DNA from: Fontisubflavum oceani
GTDB lineage: Bacteria > Pseudomonadota > Alphaproteobacteria > Rhodobacterales > Rhodobacteraceae
DNA length: 64,000 nt
Direction: 5' to 3'
Assembly: GCF_030407165.1 (NCBI RefSeq)
Contig: NZ_CP129111.1
Span: forward strand, 744,001-808,000
Position numbers and translations under genes: made by a program. Positions 24,413 to 31,870 of this stretch are shown piece by piece. Numbering within the stretch: position 1 is the first letter of the stretch; every line of letters starts with the position of its first letter. The notes below the pieces were generated by a model. That model did no database searches and had not been told where the DNA came from. It saw only the letters and a list, made by a program, of their open reading frames with translations.

Positions 24413-25020
24413 CCGGTGAGGCCGCCATTGCAACCTATGAAGCGCATGCTGAGACTCTGCGCGACCGCTATGACGCCGTGACGAGCGAGGATGTGTTATC
24501 TGCCATCCTGGACCTTCTCCCCGCGCCACCAGCGCCGGTGCTGGATGTCGGTGCCGGCAGCGGGCGGGATGCGGCATGGTTCGCCGCGCGAGGTCATGAC
24601 GTCACCGCCGCGGAGCCGGTGGCGGCCTTCCGCACCGCGATCCGGGCGCGGCTGCCTGAAGCGCTTGTGATGGATGCGCGCTTGCCAGATCTCGATGGGA
24701 TCGACGGGGCCTTCAGCCTGATCCTCGCCAATGCGATCTGGCATCATTTGCCCGCCGCAACCCGAGCGGCGTCCCTGGCGCGTATGGTCACCTTGCTCGC
24801 GCCAGGTGGCCGGCTCATTCTCTCGCTGCGCCATGGGCCGGTGCCCGATGACCAACCGATCCACCCGCTCGACGCCACTGAGGAAATCGCACGTGCCGAG
24901 GAGGTCGGCCTCACGCTTCTGCGCGACGCGGCTGCCCCATCGCACCAGCCGCAAAACCGCGCCGCTGGTGTTACCTGGACCTGGCTTGCCTTTGAACGGA
25001 GCAAAACCGATGACAAATGA
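24409..25020 (+). CDS. Class I SAM-dependent methyltransferase inserted between kbl and tdh
   Basis: 203 residues. Motif I is VLDVGAGSGRDAAWFAARGH, followed by VTAAEPVAAFR (acidic residue for the ribose) and FSLILANAIWHHLPAATR. GGRLILSLRHGPVP is the post-motif region. It overlaps kbl by four bases and tdh by eleven, so the three genes are one translational unit. I cannot assign a substrate; proximity to threonine/glycine metabolism gives no direct clue, since neither Kbl nor Tdh needs methylation. Confidence 0.87.
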   Translation: MTGEAAIATYEAHAETLRDRYDAVTSEDVLSAILDLLPAPPAPVLDVGAGSGRDAAWFAARGHDVTAAEPVAAFRTAIRARLPEALVMDARLPDLDGIDGAFSLILANAIWHHLPAATRAASLARMVTLLAPGGRLILSLRHGPVPDDQPIHPLDATEEIARAEEVGLTLLRDAAAPSHQPQNRAAGVTWTWLAFERSKTDDK

Positions 25021-26047
25021 GATGCGCGCGCTGGTGAAACCAGGTCCGGTCGTTGGGCTGGAGATGCAAACCGTGCCCGTGCCGGAAATCGGCCCCGATG
25101 ATGTGCTGATCCGGATCAACAAAACCGGGATTTGCGGGACGGATATCCATATCTGGAACTGGGATGAGTGGGCCGCGAAGACGGTGCCAACGCCGCTGGT
25201 GACCGGGCATGAGTTTGCCGGGGAAATTGTCGATGTGGGGCGGCATGTGGAGGGGCTCAGCCTCGGGCAACGCTGCTCTGGCGAAGGGCATTTGATCGGC
25301 AAAACCTCGCGGCAAAGCCGGGCCGGGAAGTTTCATCTCGATCCGGAAACGCGGGGGATCGGGGTGAATGAGCAGGGGGCCTTCGCTGAATACCTGGCGC
25401 TGCCGGCGTTTAATGTCGTGCCGCTGCCCGATGATGTAGATGACGAGATTGGTGCGATTTTGGACCCGCTTGGCAACGCGGTGCACACGGCGCTGAGCTT
25501 CGATCTTCTGGGCGAAGATGTCCTGGTGACCGGCGCCGGACCAATCGGGATCATGGCCGCCGCCGTGGCCCGGCATGCAGGCGCGCGGCATGTGGTAATC
25601 ACGGATGTGAACCAAGCGCGGCTCGACCTCGCCGGGCAAGTCGCGGATGTCCGGCCAGTCAATGTTCTAGAAGAAGACCTGGCCACCGTGATCCCGGAGC
25701 TGGGTATGAGCCAGGGGTTTGATGTCGGCCTGGAGATGTCGGGTAATCAAGTGGCGCTTGATCAGATGGTCGAGACACTGGTCATGGGTGGCCGGATCGC
25801 GCTTCTGGGCATTCCGCCGGGCAAATCGCCAGTGGATTGGAGCCGGATCGTGTTCAAGGCGATCACCATCAAAGGCGTCTATGGCCGGGAGATATTCGAG
25901 ACCTGGTATAAGATGATCGCGATGCTGCAAAACGGCCTCGATGTACGCCGAGTCATCACGCATCGGTTCAAGGCGGACGACTACCAAGACGGGTTCGCCG
26001 CGATGCTCTCAGGGCAGTCGGGCAAGGTGGTGCTGGACTGGACCTAG
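25010..26047 (+). CDS. tdh: L-threonine 3-dehydrogenase without structural zinc cysteines
   Basis: 345 residues. Medium-chain zinc dehydrogenase: catalytic zinc ligands Cys42 (GICGTDIH), His67-Glu68 (TGHEFAG), proton-relay region SGEGH, and the NAD-binding VLVTGAGPIGIMAAAVARHAG. It oxidises threonine to 2-amino-3-oxobutyrate, the substrate of Kbl. In E. coli Tdh four cysteines bind a structural zinc in the lobe after SGEGH. Here those positions are Gly97, Ser100, Ser103 and Asp111 (GKTSRQSRAGKFHLD). The rest of the lobe aligns without gaps, so the loop is kept but the metal is not. The start lies inside the methyltransferase gene. Confidence 0.95.
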   Translation: MTNEMRALVKPGPVVGLEMQTVPVPEIGPDDVLIRINKTGICGTDIHIWNWDEWAAKTVPTPLVTGHEFAGEIVDVGRHVEGLSLGQRCSGEGHLIGKTSRQSRAGKFHLDPETRGIGVNEQGAFAEYLALPAFNVVPLPDDVDDEIGAILDPLGNAVHTALSFDLLGEDVLVTGAGPIGIMAAAVARHAGARHVVITDVNQARLDLAGQVADVRPVNVLEEDLATVIPELGMSQGFDVGLEMSGNQVALDQMVETLVMGGRIALLGIPPGKSPVDWSRIVFKAITIKGVYGREIFETWYKMIAMLQNGLDVRRVITHRFKADDYQDGFAAMLSGQSGKVVLDWT

Positions 26048-26265
26048 GCTCTGGAACATGGCGCATCTTTGACTCGATGGCGTGAATTATCTGAGCCCTA
26101 TCAAGGGGCCGCGTCATGCAATATTGCGCCAAACGTCAAGCAATTTTGACCCAAACCGGACCTTCATAGCGGTATGTGCCAAGGTCGGCAGAGCGGGACA
26201 AAGCGACATTTGGCTGCGGCTGAGCCAATGGCGGCTTTCAGCGACGCCGAAGCGGTTTGAGCCAC

Positions 26266-26691
26266 CTATGTGGATGACTCTACGACCGCCACCCATAGTG
26301 CGAGCAGTCTTCCGTCAGCAAGTTGAACAATTCGCTGATGTAGTCCCTGCTCCAATGGCCCGGACCTAGCCCGCGCGTCTCGCAACGCCCGAGCGAATAC
26401 GCTGGCTGCTGCTTCTTCTTCTCCCACCTGAAACAGCGCTATTCCTCGTTCGAGGTGGATGATGGCCCCCTTTGCTCGTTCAATTGGCAACAAACCCAAC
26501 CAAGCACCGGCGGTCAGTGAGATATTGCAGAACCGCAGCTTTTCCTCGCCTTGATACCGGTCGTTCCGGCACGCTCCGGCCATGAGGCCCGCAGTCATCC
26601 CGCTTAGCCACACACAAAGAAAGGCCGAAATGAAGATTGCGTAAGCCCAAGTTCGAAGGCGTGAATGCTTTGCCTCGGTCGGATGTGCCAT
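26266..26691 (-). CDS. Hypothetical single-pass membrane protein in a compositionally different island
   Basis: About 141 residues from the ATG at 26689-26691 (a TTG 15 bases upstream is also possible); no clear ribosome-binding site. One transmembrane segment near residues 15-40 (WAYAIFISAFLCVWLSGMTAGLMAG) is followed by a soluble part with an alpha-helical, repeat-like pattern (ERGIALFQVGEEEAAASVFARAL) reminiscent of a single TPR-like hairpin. Two Cys lie close after the membrane helix. No family recognised. The surrounding 26050-26920 is less GC-rich and gene-poor compared with neighbours, which may indicate acquired or decaying DNA. Confidence 0.5.
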   Translation of the reverse strand: MAHPTEAKHSRLRTWAYAIFISAFLCVWLSGMTAGLMAGACRNDRYQGEEKLRFCNISLTAGAWLGLLPIERAKGAIIHLERGIALFQVGEEEAAASVFARALRDARARSGPLEQGLHQRIVQLADGRLLALWVAVVESST

Positions 26692-26887
26692 GCCGCTGGC
26701 TACCAAACGAACGACAAATGAAAAAGCATTAAAAGCTGCCTTTCAGTCGCCGCGCAGCAACCGTCACTCTGGGCTCTTTGACACTTTCGCTGCGCTTTAT
26801 GCGAAGGTCGGCTTAGCTGTTTTCTGATTTTGGGGCAGTGCTGTGACGTAAAGGTCGAACATATCTGACGTTTCATATAGGCCCGAT

Positions 26888-26915
26888 TTGACAGCGATGT
26901 TAGCGGCTCTAACTT
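26888..26915 (+). promoter_or_regulatory. Candidate promoter abutting a start codon (possible leaderless mRNA)
   Basis: TTGACA at 26888-26893 and TAACTT at 26910-26915 with a 16-base spacer. The -10-like element ends only seven bases before the ATG at 26923, so transcription would begin at or next to the start codon. There is no Shine-Dalgarno sequence before that ATG and no alternative in-frame start back to the stop codon at 26878. Confidence 0.4.
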
Positions 26916-26922
26916 CGTTGTT

Positions 26923-27285
26923 ATGGCACAGGTTTACATCTCCATCACCGGGCTGAAGCTCAAAGCTATCTGGCATGCGCCGCGTTTCTGGTCGCTCGCC
27001 ATGCCGGCCATGGCGGAAGCACAATCCGCGCCGGGCAATTTGGGCGCCAGCGCGCGCAGCATCGACGGGGTGCATCACACGCTCAGCATTTGGGAAAGCG
27101 AGGCCGCAATGCGCGCCTTCCTGACCATGCCCCGGCATCTCAAAGCCATGCGCGCCTTTCCCGGGATCGCAACAGGCAAAACCATCGGGTTCTATGCCGA
27201 CTACGCACCTGACTGGCCCGAGGCGCGCAGGATATGGGAGGCAAAGGCCCGCGAATACGGAGCGCCGCGCGCTCGGCTTCCTTGA
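26923..27285 (+). CDS. Small conserved protein, antibiotic-biosynthesis-monooxygenase/DUF3291-like
   Basis: 120 residues: MAQVYISITGLKLKAIWHAP, RSIDGVHHTLSIWESEAAM, AFPGIATGKTIGFYADYAPDW. The pattern of short beta strands, GVHHTLSxWE and a closing GKTxGF strand resembles dimeric ferredoxin-like alpha/beta-barrel proteins (DUF3291/ABM superfamily), which act as small monooxygenases or scaffolds. I cannot name the reaction. It precedes hmgA by 62 bases and may share its regulation. The start codon has no ribosome-binding site but an apparent promoter directly upstream. Confidence 0.78.
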   Translation: MAQVYISITGLKLKAIWHAPRFWSLAMPAMAEAQSAPGNLGASARSIDGVHHTLSIWESEAAMRAFLTMPRHLKAMRAFPGIATGKTIGFYADYAPDWPEARRIWEAKAREYGAPRARLP

Positions 27286-27347
27286 CTTCATTGCAAACAC
27301 AACGATACTTTCTGCTATCGGCCTGAGGAGCCTTGGAGGATGCGCAG

Positions 27348-28709
27348 ATGAACACACAGAACACCCCCGCTGGCATGGTCCAGGCGGTCACACCCGTCGG
27401 CACGACCGAGGGCTATATGCCCGGTTTCGGCAATGATTTTGAGACCGAGGCGCTACCAGGGGCCCTGCCGCAAGGGATGAACAGCCCGCAGAAGTGCAAT
27501 TACGGGCTCTATGGCGAGCAATTGACCGGCACCGCCTTCACCGCGCCACAGCATCAGAATGAACGCACCTGGTGCTACCGCATCCGTCCCTCGGTGAAAC
27601 ATTCGAGCCGCTATACCAAGATCGATCTGCCCTACTGGAAATCGGCCCCGCACGTGGACCCCGACGTGATCAGCCTCGGCCAATACCGGTGGGATCCGGT
27701 GCCGCATTCCGATGCGCCGCTGACCTGGCTGACCGGCATGCGCACGATGACCACGGCGGGAGACGTCAACACGCAGGTTGGCATGGCGAGCCATATCTAT
27801 CTGGTCACCGCCTCGATGGAGGATGCTTATTTCTACTCCGCCGATAGCGAGATCCTGATTGTGCCGCAGGAAGGGCGTCTGCGCTTCTGCACCGAGCTTG
27901 GGATCATCGATCTGGAGCCGCAGGAGATTGCGATCATCCCGCGCGGGCTGCTGTATCGGGTGGAACTGATCGACGGGCCAGCGCGTGGTTTTGTCTGCGA
28001 GAATTACGGTCAGAAGTTCGAGCTGCCCGGGCGCGGCCCAATCGGCGCGAACTGCATGGCCAACCGGCGGGACTTCAAAACCCCCGTGGCGGCATTTGAA
28101 GACCGCGAGGTGCCCTCAAGTGTCACCGTGAAATGGTGTGGCCAGTTTCACCAATGCGAGATTGGGCATAGCCCGCTCGACGTGGTCGCCTGGCACGGCA
28201 ATTACGCGCCGGTGAAATACGACCTGAAGACCTATTGCCCGGTCGGCGCGATCCTGTTCGACCATCCCGACCCGTCGATTTTTACCGTGCTGACCGCGCC
28301 CTCCGGCGTGCCGGGCACTGCAAATATCGACTTCGTGCTGTTCCGCGAGCGCTGGATGGTGATGGAGGATACGTTCCGCCCGCCCTGGTATCACAAGAAC
28401 ATCATGTCGGAGCTGATGGGCAATATTTACGGCCAATATGACGCGAAACCGCAAGGCTTTGTGCCGGGCGGGATGAGCCTGCATAATATGATGCTGCCGC
28501 ACGGGCCCGATAAGCAGGCCTTTGAAGGCGCATCGAATGCCGATCTGAAGCCCGAGAAGCTGGAAAACACCATGTCCTTCATGTTCGAGACCCGGTTCCC
28601 GCAGCATCTGACCGGCTTCGCCGCCAACGAGGCGCCCTTGCAGGATGACTACATCGATTGCTGGACCTCGTTGGAGAAGAAATTCGACGGCACACCGGGG
28701 AAGAAATGA
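27348..28709 (+). CDS. hmgA: Homogentisate 1,2-dioxygenase
   Basis: 453 residues from the ATG at 27348, with GGAGG eight bases upstream. Conserved stretches: YMPGFGNDFETEALPGALP, GLYGEQLTGTAFTAP, NERTWCYRIRPSV at the N-terminus. The Fe(II)-site region includes RPPWYHKNIMSELMGNIYG and GGMSLHNMMLPHGPD (histidine and glutamate ligands). It opens the ring of homogentisate to 4-maleylacetoacetate in tyrosine/phenylalanine breakdown. The normal partners maiA and fahA are not adjacent; instead an MBL-fold hydrolase overlaps its stop codon. Confidence 0.97.
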   Translation: MNTQNTPAGMVQAVTPVGTTEGYMPGFGNDFETEALPGALPQGMNSPQKCNYGLYGEQLTGTAFTAPQHQNERTWCYRIRPSVKHSSRYTKIDLPYWKSAPHVDPDVISLGQYRWDPVPHSDAPLTWLTGMRTMTTAGDVNTQVGMASHIYLVTASMEDAYFYSADSEILIVPQEGRLRFCTELGIIDLEPQEIAIIPRGLLYRVELIDGPARGFVCENYGQKFELPGRGPIGANCMANRRDFKTPVAAFEDREVPSSVTVKWCGQFHQCEIGHSPLDVVAWHGNYAPVKYDLKTYCPVGAILFDHPDPSIFTVLTAPSGVPGTANIDFVLFRERWMVMEDTFRPPWYHKNIMSELMGNIYGQYDAKPQGFVPGGMSLHNMMLPHGPDKQAFEGASNADLKPEKLENTMSFMFETRFPQHLTGFAANEAPLQDDYIDCWTSLEKKFDGTPGKK

Positions 28710-29572
28710 GACTGGACCGGCTGGTTCTATTGGGAACCAAAGGCGGCCCAGCGATCCGACCGGGTGGGCCGATGCCAACGGCCTCGCTGCTTGAGATGGG
28801 CGGCTGGCGGATCGTGGTCGATTGCGGGTTGGGCGTGGCGAAAGGTCTGGTCGAGGCGGGGGTGTCGCTGAAAGAGCTCGACCTGATTTTCATCACCCAT
28901 CTGCATTCCGATCACGTGTTGGAACTGGGGCCGCTGATCCACACCGCCTGGACGGCGGGGCTGGCCACGCCAGTGACGGTCTATGGACCACCGGGCATCG
29001 GCGCGGTTTGGGCCGGGTTCCTGCAATCGCTCAACTACGACATCGCGCTGCGGATTGATGATGAGGGCCGCCCCGACCTCAACGAGCTGGTTCAGATCGT
29101 CGAGTTTGATGAGGGGCCCTTGGCGGTTCCGGATTTGGAGGTTGCTGCCCTGCGCGTGCCACATCCGCCGGTGATAGACTGCTTTGCTTTGCGCTTTGAG
29201 CATGATGGCTGGAGGGTCACCTTCAGCGCCGACACCGCGTATTTCCCGCCGCTGGCCGATTTTGCCGCAGGCTCTGATATCTTGGTTCATGAGGCGATGC
29301 TGGAACGTGGCGTTGACCGGATCGTCGCCAAAACCGGCAATGGCGAACGGTTGAAAGCGCATATCCTGGCCGCCCATACCGAGGCGCGAGATGTGGCGCA
29401 GATTGCGGCGGCGGCCCAGGTGAACCTCTTGGCGCTGCATCATCTGGTTCCGGCTGATGACCCGGATATCACCGAAGCCGATTGGCTGGCCGAGATCATG
29501 CCGGTCTTCGACGGTCCGGTGATCGTGGGGCGAGACGGGACCGAAATCCACCGCATGCCCGCAGAGGATTAG
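28706..29572 (+). CDS. MBL-fold metallo-hydrolase co-translated with hmgA
   Basis: 288 residues; ATG overlaps the hmgA stop (ATGA). The metal motif HxHxDH is seen as ITHLHSDHVLELG, with further ligands in SADTAY and the terminal LLALHHLVP. The body resembles RNase Z/arylsulfatase-like or lactonase-like MBL enzymes: GTKGGPAIRPGGPMPTAS at the N-terminus and ILVHEAMLERGVDRI before the last His. No signal peptide. Coupling to hmgA hints at a role in aromatic catabolism, for example hydrolysing a lactone by-product (inference); substrate unknown. Confidence 0.85.
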   Translation: MRLDRLVLLGTKGGPAIRPGGPMPTASLLEMGGWRIVVDCGLGVAKGLVEAGVSLKELDLIFITHLHSDHVLELGPLIHTAWTAGLATPVTVYGPPGIGAVWAGFLQSLNYDIALRIDDEGRPDLNELVQIVEFDEGPLAVPDLEVAALRVPHPPVIDCFALRFEHDGWRVTFSADTAYFPPLADFAAGSDILVHEAMLERGVDRIVAKTGNGERLKAHILAAHTEARDVAQIAAAAQVNLLALHHLVPADDPDITEADWLAEIMPVFDGPVIVGRDGTEIHRMPAED

Positions 29573-29625
29573 GTCGGTCTTCCGATGAGTTTGCACAAGG
29601 CCAAGCCCTAGGGCTATACGCTCCC

Positions 29626-30276
29626 ATGACCTCGCTCGACTATCGCCCACCAACGGCCCCATTGGACGTGATCTACGAAGATCACGAGTTGATTTTGGTC
29701 AACAAACCCAGTAGGTTGTTGAGTGTGCCGGGCAAGGGGGACCACCTATCGGACTGCCTGCTCAGCCGGGTGCAGGCAGCCTTTCCAGAGGCGCTTTTGG
29801 TGCATCGGCTGGATATGGACACCTCCGGCGTGATGGTGTTCGCGCGCAGCCCGCATGCGCAACGTCATCTGGGTCTGCAATTCGAGAAACGCCAGATGAA
29901 GAAGGTCTATGTCGCCCGCGTTTGGGGGGAGATGGCGGAGAAAGAGGGGCATATCGACCTGCCCTTGATCGTGGATTGGCCGAACCGCCCGTTGCAGCAT
30001 GTGAACCATGAGATCGGCAAACCGGCGCAAACCAATTGGCGGGTGGTGCGGGTTGAAGATGTGACAACGCGGGTGCGCCTCTACCCCAAAACTGGCCGGT
30101 CACATCAGTTGCGGGTTCATATGAAAGAAATCGGCCATCCGATTCTGGGCGATCCGTTTTACGCCGAGGGGGCCGCGCGCGATTATCCCCGGTTGATGCT
30201 ACATGCGGAGAGCTTGAAGCTGCGCCATCCCGATGGTGGCAAAGGCATGAGCTTCCGAGCGAAGGTGCCGTTTTAA
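29626..30276 (+). CDS. rluA: RluA-family pseudouridine synthase
   Basis: 216 residues from the ATG at 29626, a length matching the short RluA class (no S4 domain). The catalytic motif is LLVHRLDMDTSGVMVFA with the conserved Asp. ILVNKPSRLLSVPGKG and KTGRSHQLRVHMKEIGHPILGDPFY are the other RluA/RsuA family signatures. It isomerises uridine in 23S rRNA and possibly tRNA. The stop overlaps the stop of the convergent gene 30273-31040. The specific site (rRNA 746/tRNA 32) is inferred from length and family only. Confidence 0.9.
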   Translation: MTSLDYRPPTAPLDVIYEDHELILVNKPSRLLSVPGKGDHLSDCLLSRVQAAFPEALLVHRLDMDTSGVMVFARSPHAQRHLGLQFEKRQMKKVYVARVWGEMAEKEGHIDLPLIVDWPNRPLQHVNHEIGKPAQTNWRVVRVEDVTTRVRLYPKTGRSHQLRVHMKEIGHPILGDPFYAEGAARDYPRLMLHAESLKLRHPDGGKGMSFRAKVPF

Positions 30277-31040
30277 GGCGAGCACGACCGATGTCTCTGA
30301 CCGTCCGACGCGCCTCTCGCGGCCGCGAGTGCTGTCAACCAAAGAGCGTCGACACCTCGCAACTCGGCGGCATCGAACTGGTCCGCCACTTCCCAATAGC
30401 GACCTGATGGCACCACATAGCCCAACGCACGTTCCTGTGCCTGAGCCGCCGCCAGGCTGTTGGGCTCTGGTGTGAGCACCTGCGCATCAGACAGCGTCTC
30501 TGGCGTCCTGCGCGGGAATGTCAGCCGACTTTCGCCATCCGACAGATTCACGCAGGCACAACCATGGGCCGCCGCCATAAGTTCGAGCCGCGCCGATTTC
30601 GCCTCAAGAGACTGTAGCGTGATGTCATCGCGCAGCGGGTCCGCCGCGCCGACACCGTAGAAATGCGTGTTGCCTGTGGCGGGGTAGACCATGTTGCACC
30701 CGACAAACCCCATCACAGCGGGTTTAAGACTGGCCAGAGCCCAATACCCTGCCGTGAAGGCCATCGTGCCGCCGGCATAGACAAAGCCACCTAGGGTGTT
30801 TTGAACCGGAACGTAATCCGCCGCCTCAACAACCTGCTGCCCCGGGCGCAGATCGGTCGGGCGGCGGTCCACTGGCAAATCCTCAGGGTAGATCGCGAAA
30901 TCCCAATCGGGTCGGACCGCGAAAGCGTTGTTGATCGCAACGATATGGGTGAAAGCGTCACGATCCCACGCCGCCGCCTCGACCGCATTCGGTCCACTGC
31001 CGATGATCAGAACGGTCTTTCTCTGCGAATGCGTCGGCAT
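30273..31040 (-). CDS. Conserved hypothetical protein with Rossmann-like/sialyltransferase-like start
   Basis: About 255 residues from the ATG at 31038-31040. It opens with TVLIIGSGPNAVEAAAWDRD and continues HIVAINNAFAVRPDWDFAIYPEDLP, a pattern of the DUF115/MptE-like and GT42-like nucleotide-sugar-binding proteins: a glycine-rich loop, an 'INNA' strand and an acidic segment. A middle stretch GFVYAGGTMAFTAGYWALASLK and GFVGCNMVYPATGNTHFYG is also conserved-looking. No signal peptide or membrane helix. Function unassigned; a glycosyl- or nucleotide-transfer role is only a guess. Convergent with rluA, sharing three bases. Confidence 0.7.
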   Translation of the reverse strand: MPTHSQRKTVLIIGSGPNAVEAAAWDRDAFTHIVAINNAFAVRPDWDFAIYPEDLPVDRRPTDLRPGQQVVEAADYVPVQNTLGGFVYAGGTMAFTAGYWALASLKPAVMGFVGCNMVYPATGNTHFYGVGAADPLRDDITLQSLEAKSARLELMAAAHGCACVNLSDGESRLTFPRRTPETLSDAQVLTPEPNSLAAAQAQERALGYVVPSGRYWEVADQFDAAELRGVDALWLTALAAARGASDGQRHRSCSP

Positions 31041-31303
31041 TGGCCTTAATCCTGTCATGCTCCGGAACGAGTTAGGCGGCGATCAAGCCTTGCCCAGAGC
31101 GAATCGTCAGATAACCCTTATGGCGATGTTGCCGACCCAAACCACCTGCAAGAAACGCCAGAAGGTGCCATTGGCGACATGTGTGGCGGAGATCATGAGA
31201 GGTCGAAAGTTGAAAGACGTCTGCAACTGACTTATGCGCTGATCTCTCAGCGCGTCGGCAGAATCCGGCGTATCACGACTGTAGCTATCTGGAGAAACCG
31301 ACA

Positions 31304-31765
31304 ATGATCGTAAGAGACGGCACCATCGAAGATGTTGAACAGATCAGCGCGTTTCTTCAGCAATTGACCGCGTCTGGCAAACGGACGCGGCCCGATGACG
31401 AGGCTTTCGTGCGCGCAAACTACATTGAGGATGCCGACAAGATCTGCTGCGCGGTGGCCGAAGAGGATGGCGTCGTATTGGGGTTCCAGTCGCTAAAGCG
31501 CGCACGGGCCGGGAATGAATGGGGCGTCGAACCCGGATGGGGCATCATCGGTACCCACATACGGCCCTCGGCGGCCCGGCGCGGCGTCGGTCGCGCGCTC
31601 TTCGCCGTTACTCAGGCGCGGGCGCGCGACGCCGGTCTGGCGCATATCGATGCAACCATCGGGGCCACGAACCCCGAAGCGCTATCGTATTATGAAGCGA
31701 TGGGCTTTCAGACCTATCGGACGCCCGAGGGTTCGGTCTGTAAACGGTTCGATGTTTCGACGTGA
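31304..31765 (+). CDS. GNAT-family N-acetyltransferase
   Basis: 153 residues. MIVRDGTIEDVEQISAFLQQ is a standard GNAT N-terminus, the acetyl-CoA loop reads RPSAARRGVGRALFAV (RxxGxG/A type), and ATNPEALSYYEAMGFQ is motif B. Acetyl acceptor unknown. Isolated gene, more than 200 bases from either neighbour. Confidence 0.88.
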   Translation: MIVRDGTIEDVEQISAFLQQLTASGKRTRPDDEAFVRANYIEDADKICCAVAEEDGVVLGFQSLKRARAGNEWGVEPGWGIIGTHIRPSAARRGVGRALFAVTQARARDAGLAHIDATIGATNPEALSYYEAMGFQTYRTPEGSVCKRFDVST

Positions 31766-31870
31766 ATGCTGAGGCAGGCGCCATCGTATGGGCCGCATCA
31801 GCGACTTCAGACGATGGCGACACTTAGAGACCAGGCCCTGGCGCGGCATCACAGCACGCGCGCGCCTCGC

